A stretch of 48,214 bases of DNA from Scytonema sp. UIC 10036 (GTDB lineage Bacteria; Cyanobacteriota; Cyanobacteriia; Cyanobacteriales; Nostocaceae), in the NCBI RefSeq assembly GCF_009725235.1, contig NZ_WJFC01000090.1, positions 1 through 48,214 on the forward strand, read 5' to 3'. This document shows, one piece after another, positions 23,498 through 33,101 of this stretch. Position 1 is the first letter of the stretch. Every line of letters starts with the position of its first letter. Under the pieces are notes generated by a model that was not told the DNA's origin, ran no database searches, and saw only the letters and a list, made by a program, of their open reading frames with translations. The position numbers were made by a program, and so were the translations under genes.

Positions 23498-24781
23498 TTA
23501 TGAGACGCGATCGCCTGCAATAAGATTTGTCACCTTCGTCTTATCAACCCAAGTTAGTATTTTGCTTTTGTTATCTTCTTGCTGCTGTATCCAGCGTAAA
23601 TGCTGTGGTAACAATTGCGACAAGTCATAGTGCTCTAGAATTGTTTGCCTTGCTCGCTCGCGAATAGCTGCCATTTTTTCTGGATACTGGAGTGCTTCAC
23701 AGATGCGATCGCAGATTTCACCTGCTGAAAAAAAGTTAACTAACAGCCCGTTGACACCATCTTGAATCACCTCTGTAACAGGTGCAGTGTCAGAAGCGAC
23801 TAGCAAGCAACCTGCTGATAACACCTCCAACATTGACCAAGACAACACAAAAGGACGGGTCAGATAAACGTGTACCGAAGACGCTTGAAGAACTTGCAAG
23901 TATTCCGAATAAGGCAACCAACCTGTAAAATGAATTCTGCTTAGGTCAAGGGCATATTTTTCCAGCATCGCCTCTTTGTATGTTCTGCCCTCTGGCAGTG
24001 TTTTCCCGTAAGCTACGCGGTTTTCGCCTACAATCACAACATGGCACTGGGGTCGCCGTTCTTGCAACAAGGCAACTGCCTCCATAAACTGTGGAAAACC
24101 CCGGTAAGGTTCCATGCCCCTTGCTACATATGTCACAATTTCTTCTGCGTGAGATAGGTCTAAATTGATGCGTGGTAGTACCAACTTAGCTCCGGGTTTG
24201 GGACAAAAGAAATTGGTATCAATGCCATCGTGGCATACAGTAATTTTGTTGTGATATTCTGGCGGAAATTGCTGCCTTTGCCAATAGGTGGGAGAAAGAC
24301 CGCGATCGCAACTGTATAAATCGAGTAAAATAGGAGCATTTTTCAGACGAATGCGTGCTTCATCGTCAGCATTTAGAGGTTCATTGGGGTCAAAATCTGC
24401 ATCCGTACCGTGAGCGTGGTAAAACCATTCAAAATAGCAAAGTAATTTAGCTTTTGGAAAAATGTCTTTGATGAGTAGAGTCGGACCCCAACCGGAATGA
24501 CCGTAGACAACATCCGGGACGAACCCCCGCGAACGGAGTTGTTCGGCCACGCGATAAACAGCCTGACCTTGAAGCACGGCATTTTCTAAAGGTCTGACGT
24601 AGTGATGGGTTTCTGGTCGTGCTTCCCGTTGTGAGGTATAAATAACCTTATGAACACCAGGGATATTACCATCGCGACGGGTGGTGCCGAAAACCACTTG
24701 ATGTCGCTTGTCTTGAGCCAAAGCCGCCGCGACGTGACGAAACTGGGCTGGGAAATTGGGGTGCAGAAATAAAATTCGCAT
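23498..24781 (-). CDS. Family-4 type retaining glycosyltransferase (GT-B fold)
   Basis: 427 residues from ATG 24781 (MRILFLHPNFPAQF); the upstream open frame to 24847 starts at a poor codon. The N-terminal Rossmann half includes HPNFPAQFRHVAAAL and VVYGHSGWGPTLLIKD. The C-terminal half includes VARGMEPYRGFPQFMEAV (donor-binding start), VVIVGENRVAYG, FTGWLPYSEYLQVLQAS and the ExxxxxE-like region SMLEVLSAGCLLVASDTAPVTE. It likely adds a sugar to surface polysaccharide or glycan in the cytoplasm. It lies between two RTX genes on the same strand. A 38-bp remnant of its 3' end recurs at 27544. Confidence 0.88.
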   Translation of the reverse strand: MRILFLHPNFPAQFRHVAAALAQDKRHQVVFGTTRRDGNIPGVHKVIYTSQREARPETHHYVRPLENAVLQGQAVYRVAEQLRSRGFVPDVVYGHSGWGPTLLIKDIFPKAKLLCYFEWFYHAHGTDADFDPNEPLNADDEARIRLKNAPILLDLYSCDRGLSPTYWQRQQFPPEYHNKITVCHDGIDTNFFCPKPGAKLVLPRINLDLSHAEEIVTYVARGMEPYRGFPQFMEAVALLQERRPQCHVVIVGENRVAYGKTLPEGRTYKEAMLEKYALDLSRIHFTGWLPYSEYLQVLQASSVHVYLTRPFVLSWSMLEVLSAGCLLVASDTAPVTEVIQDGVNGLLVNFFSAGEICDRICEALQYPEKMAAIRERARQTILEHYDLSQLLPQHLRWIQQQEDNKSKILTWVDKTKVTNLIAGDRVS

Positions 24782-24996
24782 GATTGGTTGAGTGAAATGA
24801 ACAAGGGAAGTATAAAGCTCAGAACTTTCAATTCCCGAACGCCTCAATTCCGAATTTTTGTCATTTTAATCCCACTGTCCCTTTAGTAAGAGACAGCAGG
24901 AGATACTAAGATGAAAACAGTGAAATTGTTCGGGGTAACTTCTCAGGTACGTGTAGCTCGGAGAGATCCCAGTTCACTTACCTGGTTACCCATTTC

Positions 24997-26037
24997 CTAA
25001 GCAAGAAAATCTAGTACATCAATCTGTCCGGGAGGTACACCAATTACGTTTGCTATGACTTCGCTAGTTGCAGTCACTGATATCCGAGTACTAACTTGAC
25101 CATCAATATTGACACGGGTGAAAGAAAGCTCCTCAAAGGAGAGATCCACCTCGAAGAAATCTATACCATTTTGAAAGCCTTCGATTCTGTCACCTTGAGG
25201 AACGGGATCTCCAGGTTCAAAATCAAAAATAGATAGTACAAAGATGTCAGTACCTTCACCGCCAATGAGGGTGTCAGCAACTCCGTCTTCACCCCCAGTG
25301 AGAGTATCATTGCCACCTGCACCTAAAATCCTGTCCCGACCGGCACCGCCATCTAGGAAGTCATCGCCAGCACCGCCATTGATGAAGTCATCGCCAGCAA
25401 GACTTTCTACCCCATCACCATCACCGTAGATAGTGTCATTGCCGCCTGCACCTAAAAGGGAATCAGCTCCTTCTCCACCCTTTAAGTAATCACCTTCAGC
25501 TCCACCTTGGAGAGTGTCATTGCCGCCATCTCCATAGAGGGTGCTACTGCCAGCCTCACCGTTGAGGCTGTCGTTACCATCTCCACCGTAGAGAGTGTCA
25601 AAACCATCTCCGCCTAAGAGAATGTCGTTGCCACCCGTAACCAATCCTTCTGTGTCATCACCGTAAAGCAGGTCATTATAGTCACTACCAATCAGAGTGT
25701 CTGGGCCTGCACCTCCAAGTACCGTATCCTCAGGTCCACCAAAAAGATAATCACTGCCCGGTCCTCCATCTAGGAAGTCTTTGTCATCAACAAGACTTTG
25801 ACCGCCGTCGAGAGTGTCATTGCCACCTTCACCATACAAAGAATCTTCTCCTGTTCCCCCAACTAGGCTATCAGCTCCTGCTCCACCATACAGGGTGTCT
25901 TTATCAGGTCCACCATTGAGGAAGTCATTACCGCCTAAGCCAAATAACAGGTCATCTTTCGCGTTACCGCGCAGGGTATCAGCTTGAGCAGTACCTTCAA
26001 GGGTATCTGATTCGGGTGTTCCGTTTCTAACTGCCAT
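24997..26037 (-). CDS. RTX (hemolysin-type) calcium-binding protein
   Basis: 346 residues from ATG 26037, with AAAGGAC upstream. Nearly the whole protein consists of GGxGxDxLx nonapeptides (LFGLGGNDFLNGGPDKDTL, YGGAGADSLVGG and others) from about residue 15 to 255, followed by a C-terminal secretion-type domain (GDRIEGFQNGIDFFEVD). There is no enzymatic domain. Calcium-binding RTX-only proteins of cyanobacteria are secreted or surface-layer associated. An interspersed palindrome AAGTCCGC-gtag-GCGGACTT lies at 26105-26124, just upstream of its promoter region. Confidence 0.9.
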   Translation of the reverse strand: MAVRNGTPESDTLEGTAQADTLRGNAKDDLLFGLGGNDFLNGGPDKDTLYGGAGADSLVGGTGEDSLYGEGGNDTLDGGQSLVDDKDFLDGGPGSDYLFGGPEDTVLGGAGPDTLIGSDYNDLLYGDDTEGLVTGGNDILLGGDGFDTLYGGDGNDSLNGEAGSSTLYGDGGNDTLQGGAEGDYLKGGEGADSLLGAGGNDTIYGDGDGVESLAGDDFINGGAGDDFLDGGAGRDRILGAGGNDTLTGGEDGVADTLIGGEGTDIFVLSIFDFEPGDPVPQGDRIEGFQNGIDFFEVDLSFEELSFTRVNIDGQVSTRISVTATSEVIANVIGVPPGQIDVLDFLA

Positions 26038-27137
26038 AAATTTGTCCTTTCAAAAAGAATCAAAAGTGTTGCTAGTGTGCTTGAAAGCTATGCAGGCGTC
26101 AAGTAAGTCCGCGTAGGCGGACTTGGTTTATATAACCCCAGAATTCTATTCTGAGGGCAATGTCCCAAATTGGGATACCCCCCTTACTGTTGCCTCTTTG
26201 CAAATCTTACCAATCATCATCATTATTCTTGAGAACGCAAGAGTATAATCTTCGTTTAGAATAGCAATTGCTACAACGAAGAAAAGCTCAACACACATCA
26301 TCTCGTGATGGAGACAATGTACGTGAACACAAATGTTCGGTAACCAGCCTGGACATATGCCTACAAATATGCCAGAGATTACAGAATTATCTTTATTAAA
26401 GAAATAAAGGCGAACTCAAAATACATGAAACGTTAGTATTTACAACACAATCTCTCTATGATTGCTCTGTTAAGTTAAGCCAGATTAACATTTCTCGCTC
26501 TTCTACGAACAAACTTCGAAGGCACTGGGATACCAAGAATTTGTCGAGTTTAAGCAGATTCTCTGTAGGCACTAAATTCAACACAAATCCCTAAGGTAAG
26601 TCATGCTATATTCAAGCTCAAAAATTACTAGAGCTTATTAAAGCATTGATCTGCCAGACCTACGAAAAACTGTAAGTCTTTAGAGAGTGTTATTTAGAAA
26701 GAAGCTCATTTAACAGATATCACAACACTAATCACATTACTACTGTTTTATACCATGAGGAATAGAATCGCGTCAATCAGTTATGGCAATATCCGGAAAA
26801 TAATAACATTACTTTATAAGTTTGATTTGATATTAAGAGGTCATAAAGATTAGCGTTTGTATCTTATCTTAGGTCTTGCACCTCTCCATAGAAGCCTAGA
26901 CTTAGTTAAAAGCAGCGCAATAAAGTTACATGACTTCAATTGGCTTTTATAGGTTAAATAAGGGTTTCAGGTTTATTACTGAGTATAAAAATATATTATT
27001 TTTCTTGGTGCAAGATGTCGGTTATCCCATTATTGCCTTTATGCATTAAGGCTTAATTCATTTATACGGTGGAGAAACGTGAGTTAATTATGTAAATTTT
27101 TTGTGAAGTTCATGAATAGTTATAGTATTTTTATTCT

Positions 27138-27480
27138 ATACCACAAAAAAATTAAGCTCGTCAATGAGTTATAATAAAGTTCGTAGAGCACGGTATGTTG
27201 TCAGAATTTGTTTGATATCAGTTGCGAAAACAAATACCTGCTTCACAGTATCTACTTTTATATAAGCAGTTAGGAACAGTATATTAATTCCCTCCACTGA
27301 AAGGAATTATGTATTCTTATCACAGATCGATCTATAAAGTAAGAAAAGTAAGTTACTTATGTAAATTTTTTGTATAGAAGAATCAAATAAAAACCATTAA
27401 ATTTCATCGAAAATTAAAATATACTACACACTACAGAAGAGATTTAACTAACTCCAATGTTCTTTTAATGGTATTTTTAG
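27138..27480. repeat. Left copy of a duplicated non-coding module
   Basis: Blocks TTAAGCTCGTCAATGAGTTA, AGTTACTTATGTAAATTTTT and GAAGAATCAA recur in the same order at 29456-29730. The modules lie on either side of the 27833 RTX gene. Confidence 0.7.
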
Positions 27481-27543
27481 CGATGACGCATTGTCAAAAA
27501 ATAGATTATGAGAATTAAGTGTGGTAATTAGCATGAGAATCGT

Positions 27544-27581
27544 GATTTGTCGCCTTTGCCTTATCAGCCCAAGTTAGTATT
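27544..27581 (-). pseudogene. Fragment of a glycosyltransferase 3' end
   Basis: GATTTGTCGCCTTTGCCTTA continuing to AAGTTAGTATT matches 23524-23561 at 34 of 38 bases. The original encodes the last residues of the 23498 gene. Nothing more of the gene survives here. Confidence 0.7.
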
Positions 27582-27832
27582 GAGTTCGCGTGAACGGACT
27601 TAATGCACGGTACTAAGTCCTATGAGTTTGTTTTTGTAGCTTCCACCACTACCCTCTTTCAAATTAGAGAGAGCCATTCAGTATGGTAAAAAGTTACCTG
27701 CTCGACAAGCGCTTCACAATTGAGATTTTGCAGACTGTTGGCGATACTTATACCAAATTGCATTCAAACGTAGTCTTTCAGTACCAGCGATTGGGGAATC
27801 ACCGATTACTGACGATCAACTGCTCGTTGATA

Positions 27833-28924
27833 TTATTTGATAACAATATCATTTCTAGCGATCGCCGGATTGTTAGACAGTCTGACTATCTCTACTTGTG
27901 AAGTGCTACCTGTACCATCGACATCAAAGTACAAAACACCTGTGCTTCTGTCGTAGATAAACCGATCTAAGCCATCACTTGCTAGTGAACCCAAATAAAA
28001 TTGATTTGCCGTGAGTACGCCTGACTGTAGCCCGCCACCAAACCCATTAGCCGACACATAGATAGTGTCATTAACAACAGAAAAATCTGTAATGTTATCA
28101 ATTCCTTCACCAGGGTTATTGAAGAGAAAAATGTCAGTACCAGCACCGCCAATTAGCGTATCGCTACCAACACCACCAACAACAGTATCATTGCCATCCT
28201 GACCATTGAGAATGTCATTCCCGCCATTGAGGGGGTCATCGCCACCCTCACCGTAGAGGATGTCGTTGCTTATCCCGCCATTGAGAGTATCACTGCCTAT
28301 ATCACCCTTGAGGATATCTGTACCATTTCCACCATTTAAAGTGTCATCTCCCACGCCACCATCAAGGGTATCGGCACTTTCTCCACCCTCAATCGAGTCA
28401 CTAGCATCTCCACCTAAGAGGGAATCAAGACCAATTCCGCCTAAGATAGTGTCATTTCCATCCGAACCATCAATAATGTCATTACCGTCTCCGCCATCTA
28501 AGAAATCATTGCCAGACTCAAGATTAATGATGTTACCTGCACCATCAAATATAGCCCCTCCAAGAAAGTCATTTCCAGCAGAGCCTAAAAGAGTGTCATC
28601 ACCGTCCTGACCAAAGAGGGTATCATTCTGACTACCGCCATTGAGAGAGTCATTGCCATTTTCACCATTGAGAAAATCGCTGCCATTTCCGCCATTAAGG
28701 ATGTCATTAGCATCATCGCCATAGAGATAGTCCGTGCCATCCCCACCGTCAAGGGAGTCAGTTCCATCGTTACCCAGCAGGGTATCAGAACCTGCTCCTC
28801 CCAAGAGAGTATCATTGCCATCATCACCATCGGCAAAGTCATTCCCTTCTAAAGCACGAATCAAATCGTTTGCGTCAGTACCTAGGAGGGTGTCGTTTCC
28901 TCCGGTTCCAATGATAGTACTCAT
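27833..28924 (-). CDS. RTX (hemolysin-type) calcium-binding protein
   Basis: 363 residues from ATG 28924 (MSTIIGTGGNDTLLG), preceded by AAGGAGA at the right distance; the frame is open further to 29020. RTX repeats such as GGDGNDIIDGSDGNDTI and GNDGTDSLDGGDGTDYL fill about residues 8-265. The C-terminal domain (TDIFLFNNPGEGIDNITDF ... DRFIYDRSTGVLYFDVDG) is the conserved tail of many cyanobacterial RTX proteins, linked to type I secretion. No catalytic domain. Likely surface or extracellular and calcium-dependent. Confidence 0.9.
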   Translation of the reverse strand: MSTIIGTGGNDTLLGTDANDLIRALEGNDFADGDDGNDTLLGGAGSDTLLGNDGTDSLDGGDGTDYLYGDDANDILNGGNGSDFLNGENGNDSLNGGSQNDTLFGQDGDDTLLGSAGNDFLGGAIFDGAGNIINLESGNDFLDGGDGNDIIDGSDGNDTILGGIGLDSLLGGDASDSIEGGESADTLDGGVGDDTLNGGNGTDILKGDIGSDTLNGGISNDILYGEGGDDPLNGGNDILNGQDGNDTVVGGVGSDTLIGGAGTDIFLFNNPGEGIDNITDFSVVNDTIYVSANGFGGGLQSGVLTANQFYLGSLASDGLDRFIYDRSTGVLYFDVDGTGSTSQVEIVRLSNNPAIARNDIVIK

Positions 28925-29020
28925 AGCCGTCTCCTTTTCTTGATTATTTAACTTGCCAAAACCCTGGTATCCTATAGGAAACAGGCTATAGGTTTCAAAA
29001 ATGAAACCAAACTCTTGCAT

Positions 29021-29856
29021 TCTTCTTTGTACCAGAACACCAATTCATTAATAGTCACTCGGTAGATAGCAGGTGGTAGATTATAGGCTTAGGAGTGCCG
29101 AAACGGTGATTTTGTTACCGTCACTCGGATGAATGAATCGATGTTCTAGTGGTTCACCACATAGGTAAACCACTATTTCCTCTCTCGTTCCCAGCTCAAG
29201 CTGGGAACGAGGTGGTACAAAGTTTTAACAAAGTACTGGGACTTGGAGAAGTTCTTGTGGATAGAGAAGCACAAAGGATATCGCAACAGAGATTTCTTTT
29301 ACTTCTCACAAAAAATTAATAAAAACACCTTTTACCTACAAATCAATGATAATTTGTTGAATTTTAAAGAATCTGCACCCAATACAATCTATATAATTAG
29401 TAAGCATTAGATTATGTATGGTGTTTTTTATTTTTTTGTTTTTATTACGTTCATTATATATCACAACGAATTTAAGCTCGTCAATAAGTTATAACAAAAT
29501 TAGTAGAGCTTTATGTCAGCAATTAAAAACAATCAAGTGAAAGGCATTATGCACCACATATCACAGCTAAATAAATTTATAAAGTGCGAAAAGTGAGTTA
29601 CTTATGTAAATGTTTTGCAATAGAAGAATCAAGTAGGAAAAGTTAGATTTAATAGAATATTTCAAATATACTACAAGCTGGAGAAGATTTCCAAGTAAGC
29701 TCCAACGCTCTTTTTAAGACGACGTTCCACATCAAATGGAAGAACAGGTATAGGTTTTGCTCCCATCCAATTACAAGGATGGGCTAGCAGCATTGTAATA
29801 AATAAGAGTAGCGCTTGTGTTGTCAGCTTTTTCTACTGTTAGAGTAAGTATTGTCC
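29021..29856. other. Non-coding region with palindrome and right copy of duplicated module
   Basis: No gene seen. CTCGTTCCCAGCT (29184-29196) and AGCTGGGAACGAG (29199-29211) form a perfect 13-bp stem, a common cyanobacterial interspersed hairpin. The module from about 29456 to 29730 repeats 27138-27480, including the GAGTTACTTATGTAAATG motif at 29595. Confidence 0.65.
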
Positions 29857-30385
29857 TTATTTGCGTTCCTTCAACATCAATCGGACTCCTCCATTCGGCG
29901 CAAATGTCAACCCGCGACGAACAGGAAATAAAGGTCGCTTTTCAGCCAGTGTAAATGAGCTATGTGATAAAATTGTAGCCAGTACTAATTTCATCTCAAA
30001 CATGGCAAACGCCATGCCAAGACAGCGCCGATTTCCTCCGCCAAAAGGCAAATATTCATAGGGAGAAAACTGCCGTTCTAAAAATCTTTCTGGTTTAAAT
30101 TGCTTTGATTCTGGGTAGAGATCGGGGCGATGGTGAGTCAAATAAATACACGGTGCTAACATCATGCCCTTTGGTATCTCATAGCCCACGAGCTGCATAG
30201 GAGCTTGGAGAATTCTGGCTTGGGAGAAGAAAACAACCGGGTACATTCTTAAAGTTTCCGAACAAACAGCATTTAAATAGGGCAATTTGGCTATTTCTGT
30301 GGGTTCGGTATGAGGAATATCAATGGAGTTCAATTCCTGTAGCAGTTTTTCACGGACTTCTGGTAAACTATCAAAATATAGTGGG
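29857..30385 (-). pseudogene. Cytochrome P450, C-terminal fragment
   Basis: The frame reads from the IS junction at about 30385 (LPLYFDSLPEVREKLLQELN) through the K-helix ETLR motif, PERFLERQF and the heme loop PFGGGNRRCLGMAFAMFE, with the proximal cysteine present, to a normal end at 29857. About 180 residues remain of a usual 440-460. The N-terminal half, including the oxygen-binding I-helix, is missing and is not found beyond the insertion elements. The open frame beginning at ATG 30333 is therefore not a functional P450. The nearest intact relatives are CYP110/CYP120-like bacterial enzymes, but the fragment is too short to assign a subfamily. Confidence 0.85.
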
Positions 30386-30453
30386 AGCGCGAGAACCCCT
30401 GAGTTTTAAACAGGGACGGGATGCGCGACGCAACAGGTTTTAACCTGTTGTCT

Positions 30454-30869
30454 TCATTTCCCACGCTGATTCTCAATGTACTTTTTTACTACCTCTGTGC
30501 TAACTTGACCTGTTGACGCTACAAAGTAGGTCGGTGTCCACAAAGCAGGTAGTTTTTTTAAGGAAGGAAATTCTTTTCTCAAGTGATGAGATGCACGACC
30601 TTTGACCCCGGAGCGCAATTTGTGAAGGGGCTTCATCTGTAGGCGCATTGATAAACATATGTACGTGGTCAGGTTGAATTTCTAATGCAATGAGTCTCCA
30701 GTTATGTTCTTGCACTAGTTCAAAGATTATTTCCTGTAATCTTCTGGCAATATCAGTGACAAGTACGGGTCTTCTTCGCTTTGGTACAAACACGATCGGG
30801 GTAATTGATTGAGGAGACAGAATTCTCCGTTCTTCGGTAGTCGTGGTCTTCTTTAGAGAGTTTTGCCAT
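30454..30869 (-). pseudogene. tnpA: Y1-transposase TnpA of IS200/IS605, frameshifted
   Basis: Three frames together give one TnpA: MAKLSKEDHDYRRTENSVSS (start at 30869), then VFVPKRRRPVLVTDIARRL to the HUH motif PDHVHMFINAPTDEAPSQI, then KGRASHHLRKEFPSLKKL to PTYFVASTGQVSTEVVKKY with the catalytic tyrosine region. One frameshift is explained by an extra C in CCCC near 30800. Another lies around 30625-30650. An intact enzyme would carry out single-strand transposition; this one is inactive unless supplied in trans. Confidence 0.85.
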
Positions 30870-30933
30870 TTCCGGATTTATGTTGACAAGATATGTAGTA
30901 ACTAAGATAATCAGCAACAGGAGGTGATGACAA

Positions 30934-31375
30934 GTGTACAAAACTTTGCCAGTAAAAGCACAGTTTACAGATATTGAAGAAGCGTTTTGGTTAGATCAGT
31001 GCCAACACGCTAACAGTTTGATTAATTGTGCTCTTTATCATGTTCGTCAAACTCATTATTCAAGACTAGAAGAGTCCGGTAATGCTTTTACGACCTATTG
31101 GAAAGGTGATGAACTCCGACATGGATGGAAAACTTACAAATGTTTTGTGACTTATCCCGAACTGGATAAAGTTCTTAAGGACAATCTACATTACAAGGTT
31201 CTAGCTGCACAAGCCGCACAGCAAACATTAAAATCTGTAGGTGAGTCAATTACTTCTTACAATGGGTTGGTTAATGCATATTACAGAGGAGAAGTTGATA
31301 GACCATCGTTGCCACAATACAGAAAAAGTGGTGGACTTGCAGCAGTCACGTTCCCAAGGCAAGCACTTACCTTTA
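30934..31375 (+). pseudogene. tnpB: TnpB (OMEGA-type RNA-guided nuclease family), N-terminal fragment
   Basis: GTG start at 30934 with a strong AGGAGG site. The translation VYKTLPVKAQFTDIEEAFWL ... LAAQAAQQTLKSVGESITSY ... GEVDRPSLPQYRKSGGLAAV is the N-terminal region of TnpB. It stops at residue about 147, where the IS5-type element begins. The RuvC and zinc-finger domains are lost and do not appear after the insertion. Confidence 0.88.
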
Positions 31376-32375
31376 GAGGATGTTTGAAAAGTCGGCAATT
31401 GAGTAAAAAAAGCTCTCAGGGCTAATCGCGGTTAATAAGTAAAGACAACAGCACCACTGAGAGACTAACTATGAGTAAATCATACTCCACCAACCTCACT
31501 CAAGAGCAATGGGAGCTGATCGAACCTTTGATTCCACCTTCCTTACCAGGCGGGCGTCCAAGAGAAGCGGATATATGTTCGGTGCTTAACGCCATTTTTT
31601 ATGTTCTGTGCGAAGGGTGTCGATGGCGTGCGTTACCTGGTGACTTTCCCAACTGGCAAACAGTTTATACACAATTGGGAATTGGCGACTGGATGGAACC
31701 TGGGTAAGAATACACGACAGACTGCGAAACTGGACGAGGGTTGAAGCGCGATCGCGAACCAAGTCCATCTGAAGCTATCATAGACAGCCAAAGTGTTAAA
31801 AGTGCGGCAATGGTGAGTGAAGCAGTCGGTTATGATGCGGGTAAAAAAGTGAAGGGACGCAAACGATTTCTCACAGTAGATACTTTGGGCTTAGTATTAC
31901 GGGTATTAATTACCGCAGAAGCGTGTAGGTGAGCGCGTTCGCGTTAGCGTGCCGAAGGCATAGGCGGTAAACAGGTGTTAAAGAAGGTCAAACAAATGGA
32001 ACCTGACCTATCGCGACTGCATACAATCTGGGTTGACGCTGGTTTTAATGGCAATCCATTTATGCATTGGGTAATGGATTTCTGCCGTTGGATCGTGCAG
32101 GTAGTTATACGGCCAAAAGAACGTAGGGAGTTTGTATTGTTACCCAAACGTTGGGTCGTCGAGCGAACCTTGGGTTGGTTAACTTGGTGAGCTAGCGCGT
32201 TGCTCTGGTTCCCAGAGTTGTAGCGACTAGCGAACCCGAAGGGTGTCGAAGATTGAACAAGGACTATGAGCTACTTCCCGAAACCGCAGAGACATTTGTA
32301 TACATTGCCATGATTCGTATTATGGTGAGGCGATTGGCATAAAATCTAACCCTCCATAACTTTTCAAACATCCTC
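31376..32375 (+). mobile_element. IS5-family (IS1031/IS427-like) element, 1,000 bp
   Basis: The terminal inverted repeats GAGGATGTTTGAAAAGT are identical over 17 bp at 31376-31392 and, as reverse complement, at 32359-32375. The 3-bp target duplication TTA is present on both sides (31373-31375 and 32376-32378), of the TNA type made by this group. It is inserted in tnpB. Another copy of the same terminal repeat lies at 48174-48190. Confidence 0.92.
31471..32342 (+). pseudogene. DDE transposase of the IS5-family element, broken in several places
   Basis: Pieces of one transposase: 31471-31707 ([40 protein letters not shown]); 31741-31932 with the first Asp (SEAIIDSQSVKSA); 31975-32190 with the second Asp (IWVDAGFNG) and catalytic Glu (VVERTLGWLTW); and a tail LNKDYELLPETAETFVYIAM. 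The first break is by frameshifts. The second is an in-frame 30-40-bp insertion with stops, and the third is an insertion of about 56 bp of palindromic repeat. It cannot make a functional enzyme. Confidence 0.88.
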
Positions 32376-32384
32376 TTAGAGGTT

Positions 32385-32446
32385 AGTAGTTAGTAGGGGG
32401 CGCAAGGCAATGCACCCGTACAGTAGTTAGTGGTTAGTAGCTAAAT
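32385..32446 (+). repeat. Short tandem repeat tract (GTTAGTA/GTTAGTG) with embedded GC palindrome
   Basis: Degenerate GGTTAGTA heptamers interrupted by GGGGGCGCAAGGCAATGC, a diverged relative of the palindrome at 13931. It lies just past the IS5-type element. Confidence 0.7.
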
Positions 32447-32448
32447 AT

Positions 32449-33051
32449 TTAGGGTAGTAAACCCAATCGAATCTTTAATTCATTGATGGGTTCTGCCCAG
32501 TGTTCTTCAAAACGAAATCCCAAGAGAAATTCTGCTTTTTTGCCAAGCTCAATCCCTTTTTTGACATTATCAAAAATATCTTTGTACTGCTGAGGAGCTA
32601 AGAGAGGATAAAGCAATTTTGCCAACCACAAGCTAATTTTTAAAGATTTGCTGTAGTTTTGAGAAGAGGCAAAAGCATATACCCCTATTTCTCCTGCATA
32701 ACTGGTATCAAAGCCCAGCAAGAGATGAAAAATATCGTGAGTAACCACATATCTTAGGGCAAAGACATTGCGTTTAGCAACCTCTTCTAGTTCAGCACTA
32801 ACATTAAACGGCTTCAAATTATTTGCTTGCATATAATCTGCATATTCTCGTCCAAAAGTTCCTTTGGGATATTTGCTCAATTCTTCCAAGTTAATATAGG
32901 GATGATACCCCACAACTTGTTGCAATTTAAATGCTACCATCGGTTCTGCTTTTGCACCGAATAAATCAGATTTTAGAATAGCGAAATCACCAAGATTGTC
33001 AGATTTTCTATAAGCTTCCAGAGCTTGAATTTTTTGAATTGTATCAAACAT
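32449..33051 (-). CDS. Coq4-family protein
   Basis: 200 residues. The metal motif HDxxH-x11-E is present: THDIFH with His105, Asp106 and His109, then Glu121 in AGEIGVY. Flanking sequence (ALRYVVTHDIFHLLLGFDTS) matches the Coq4 family, whose eukaryotic member removes and hydroxylates C1 of the ubiquinone ring. Cyanobacteria make plastoquinone, so the substrate here is open; a quinone or carotenoid-related role is possible. It ends with EHWAEPINELKIRLGL, also family-typical. It sits 50 bp downstream of a second Coq4-like gene on the same strand and is probably co-transcribed with it. Confidence 0.88.
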   Translation of the reverse strand: MFDTIQKIQALEAYRKSDNLGDFAILKSDLFGAKAEPMVAFKLQQVVGYHPYINLEELSKYPKGTFGREYADYMQANNLKPFNVSAELEEVAKRNVFALRYVVTHDIFHLLLGFDTSYAGEIGVYAFASSQNYSKSLKISLWLAKLLYPLLAPQQYKDIFDNVKKGIELGKKAEFLLGFRFEEHWAEPINELKIRLGLLP

Positions 33052-33101
33052 ATTTTATCCGCGTTCATCTGCGTTCATCTGCGGTTAAATACTACTCTAA
33101 A

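Larger units (their letters stand above)
26038..27832. other. 1.8-kb non-coding AT-rich region upstream of an RTX gene
   Basis: I see no gene. Content: palindrome at 26105-26124; copies of the GAGTTA(A/C)TTATGTAAATT motif at 27081-27104 and 27350-27373; a segment from about 27138 to 27480 similar to 29456-29730; and a 38-bp remnant of the 23498 glycosyltransferase 3' end at 27544-27581 (34 of 38 identical). The stretch looks like the residue of a duplicated and eroded gene unit. Confidence 0.7.
30386..31375. mobile_element. IS200/IS605-type element, right part lost
   Basis: Divergent tnpA (minus) and tnpB (plus) genes with a subterminal hairpin CAACAGGTT-TT-AACCTGTTG at 30431-30450 mark one end near 30385, where the P450 frame stops. 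The other end is missing: tnpB is cut at 31375 by the IS5-type insertion and does not resume after it. The exact left boundary is estimated. Confidence 0.8.

Noticed and set aside
27683..27901. 72-codon plus-strand frame
   Set aside because: No ribosome site, and it runs antisense into the 3' end of an RTX gene.
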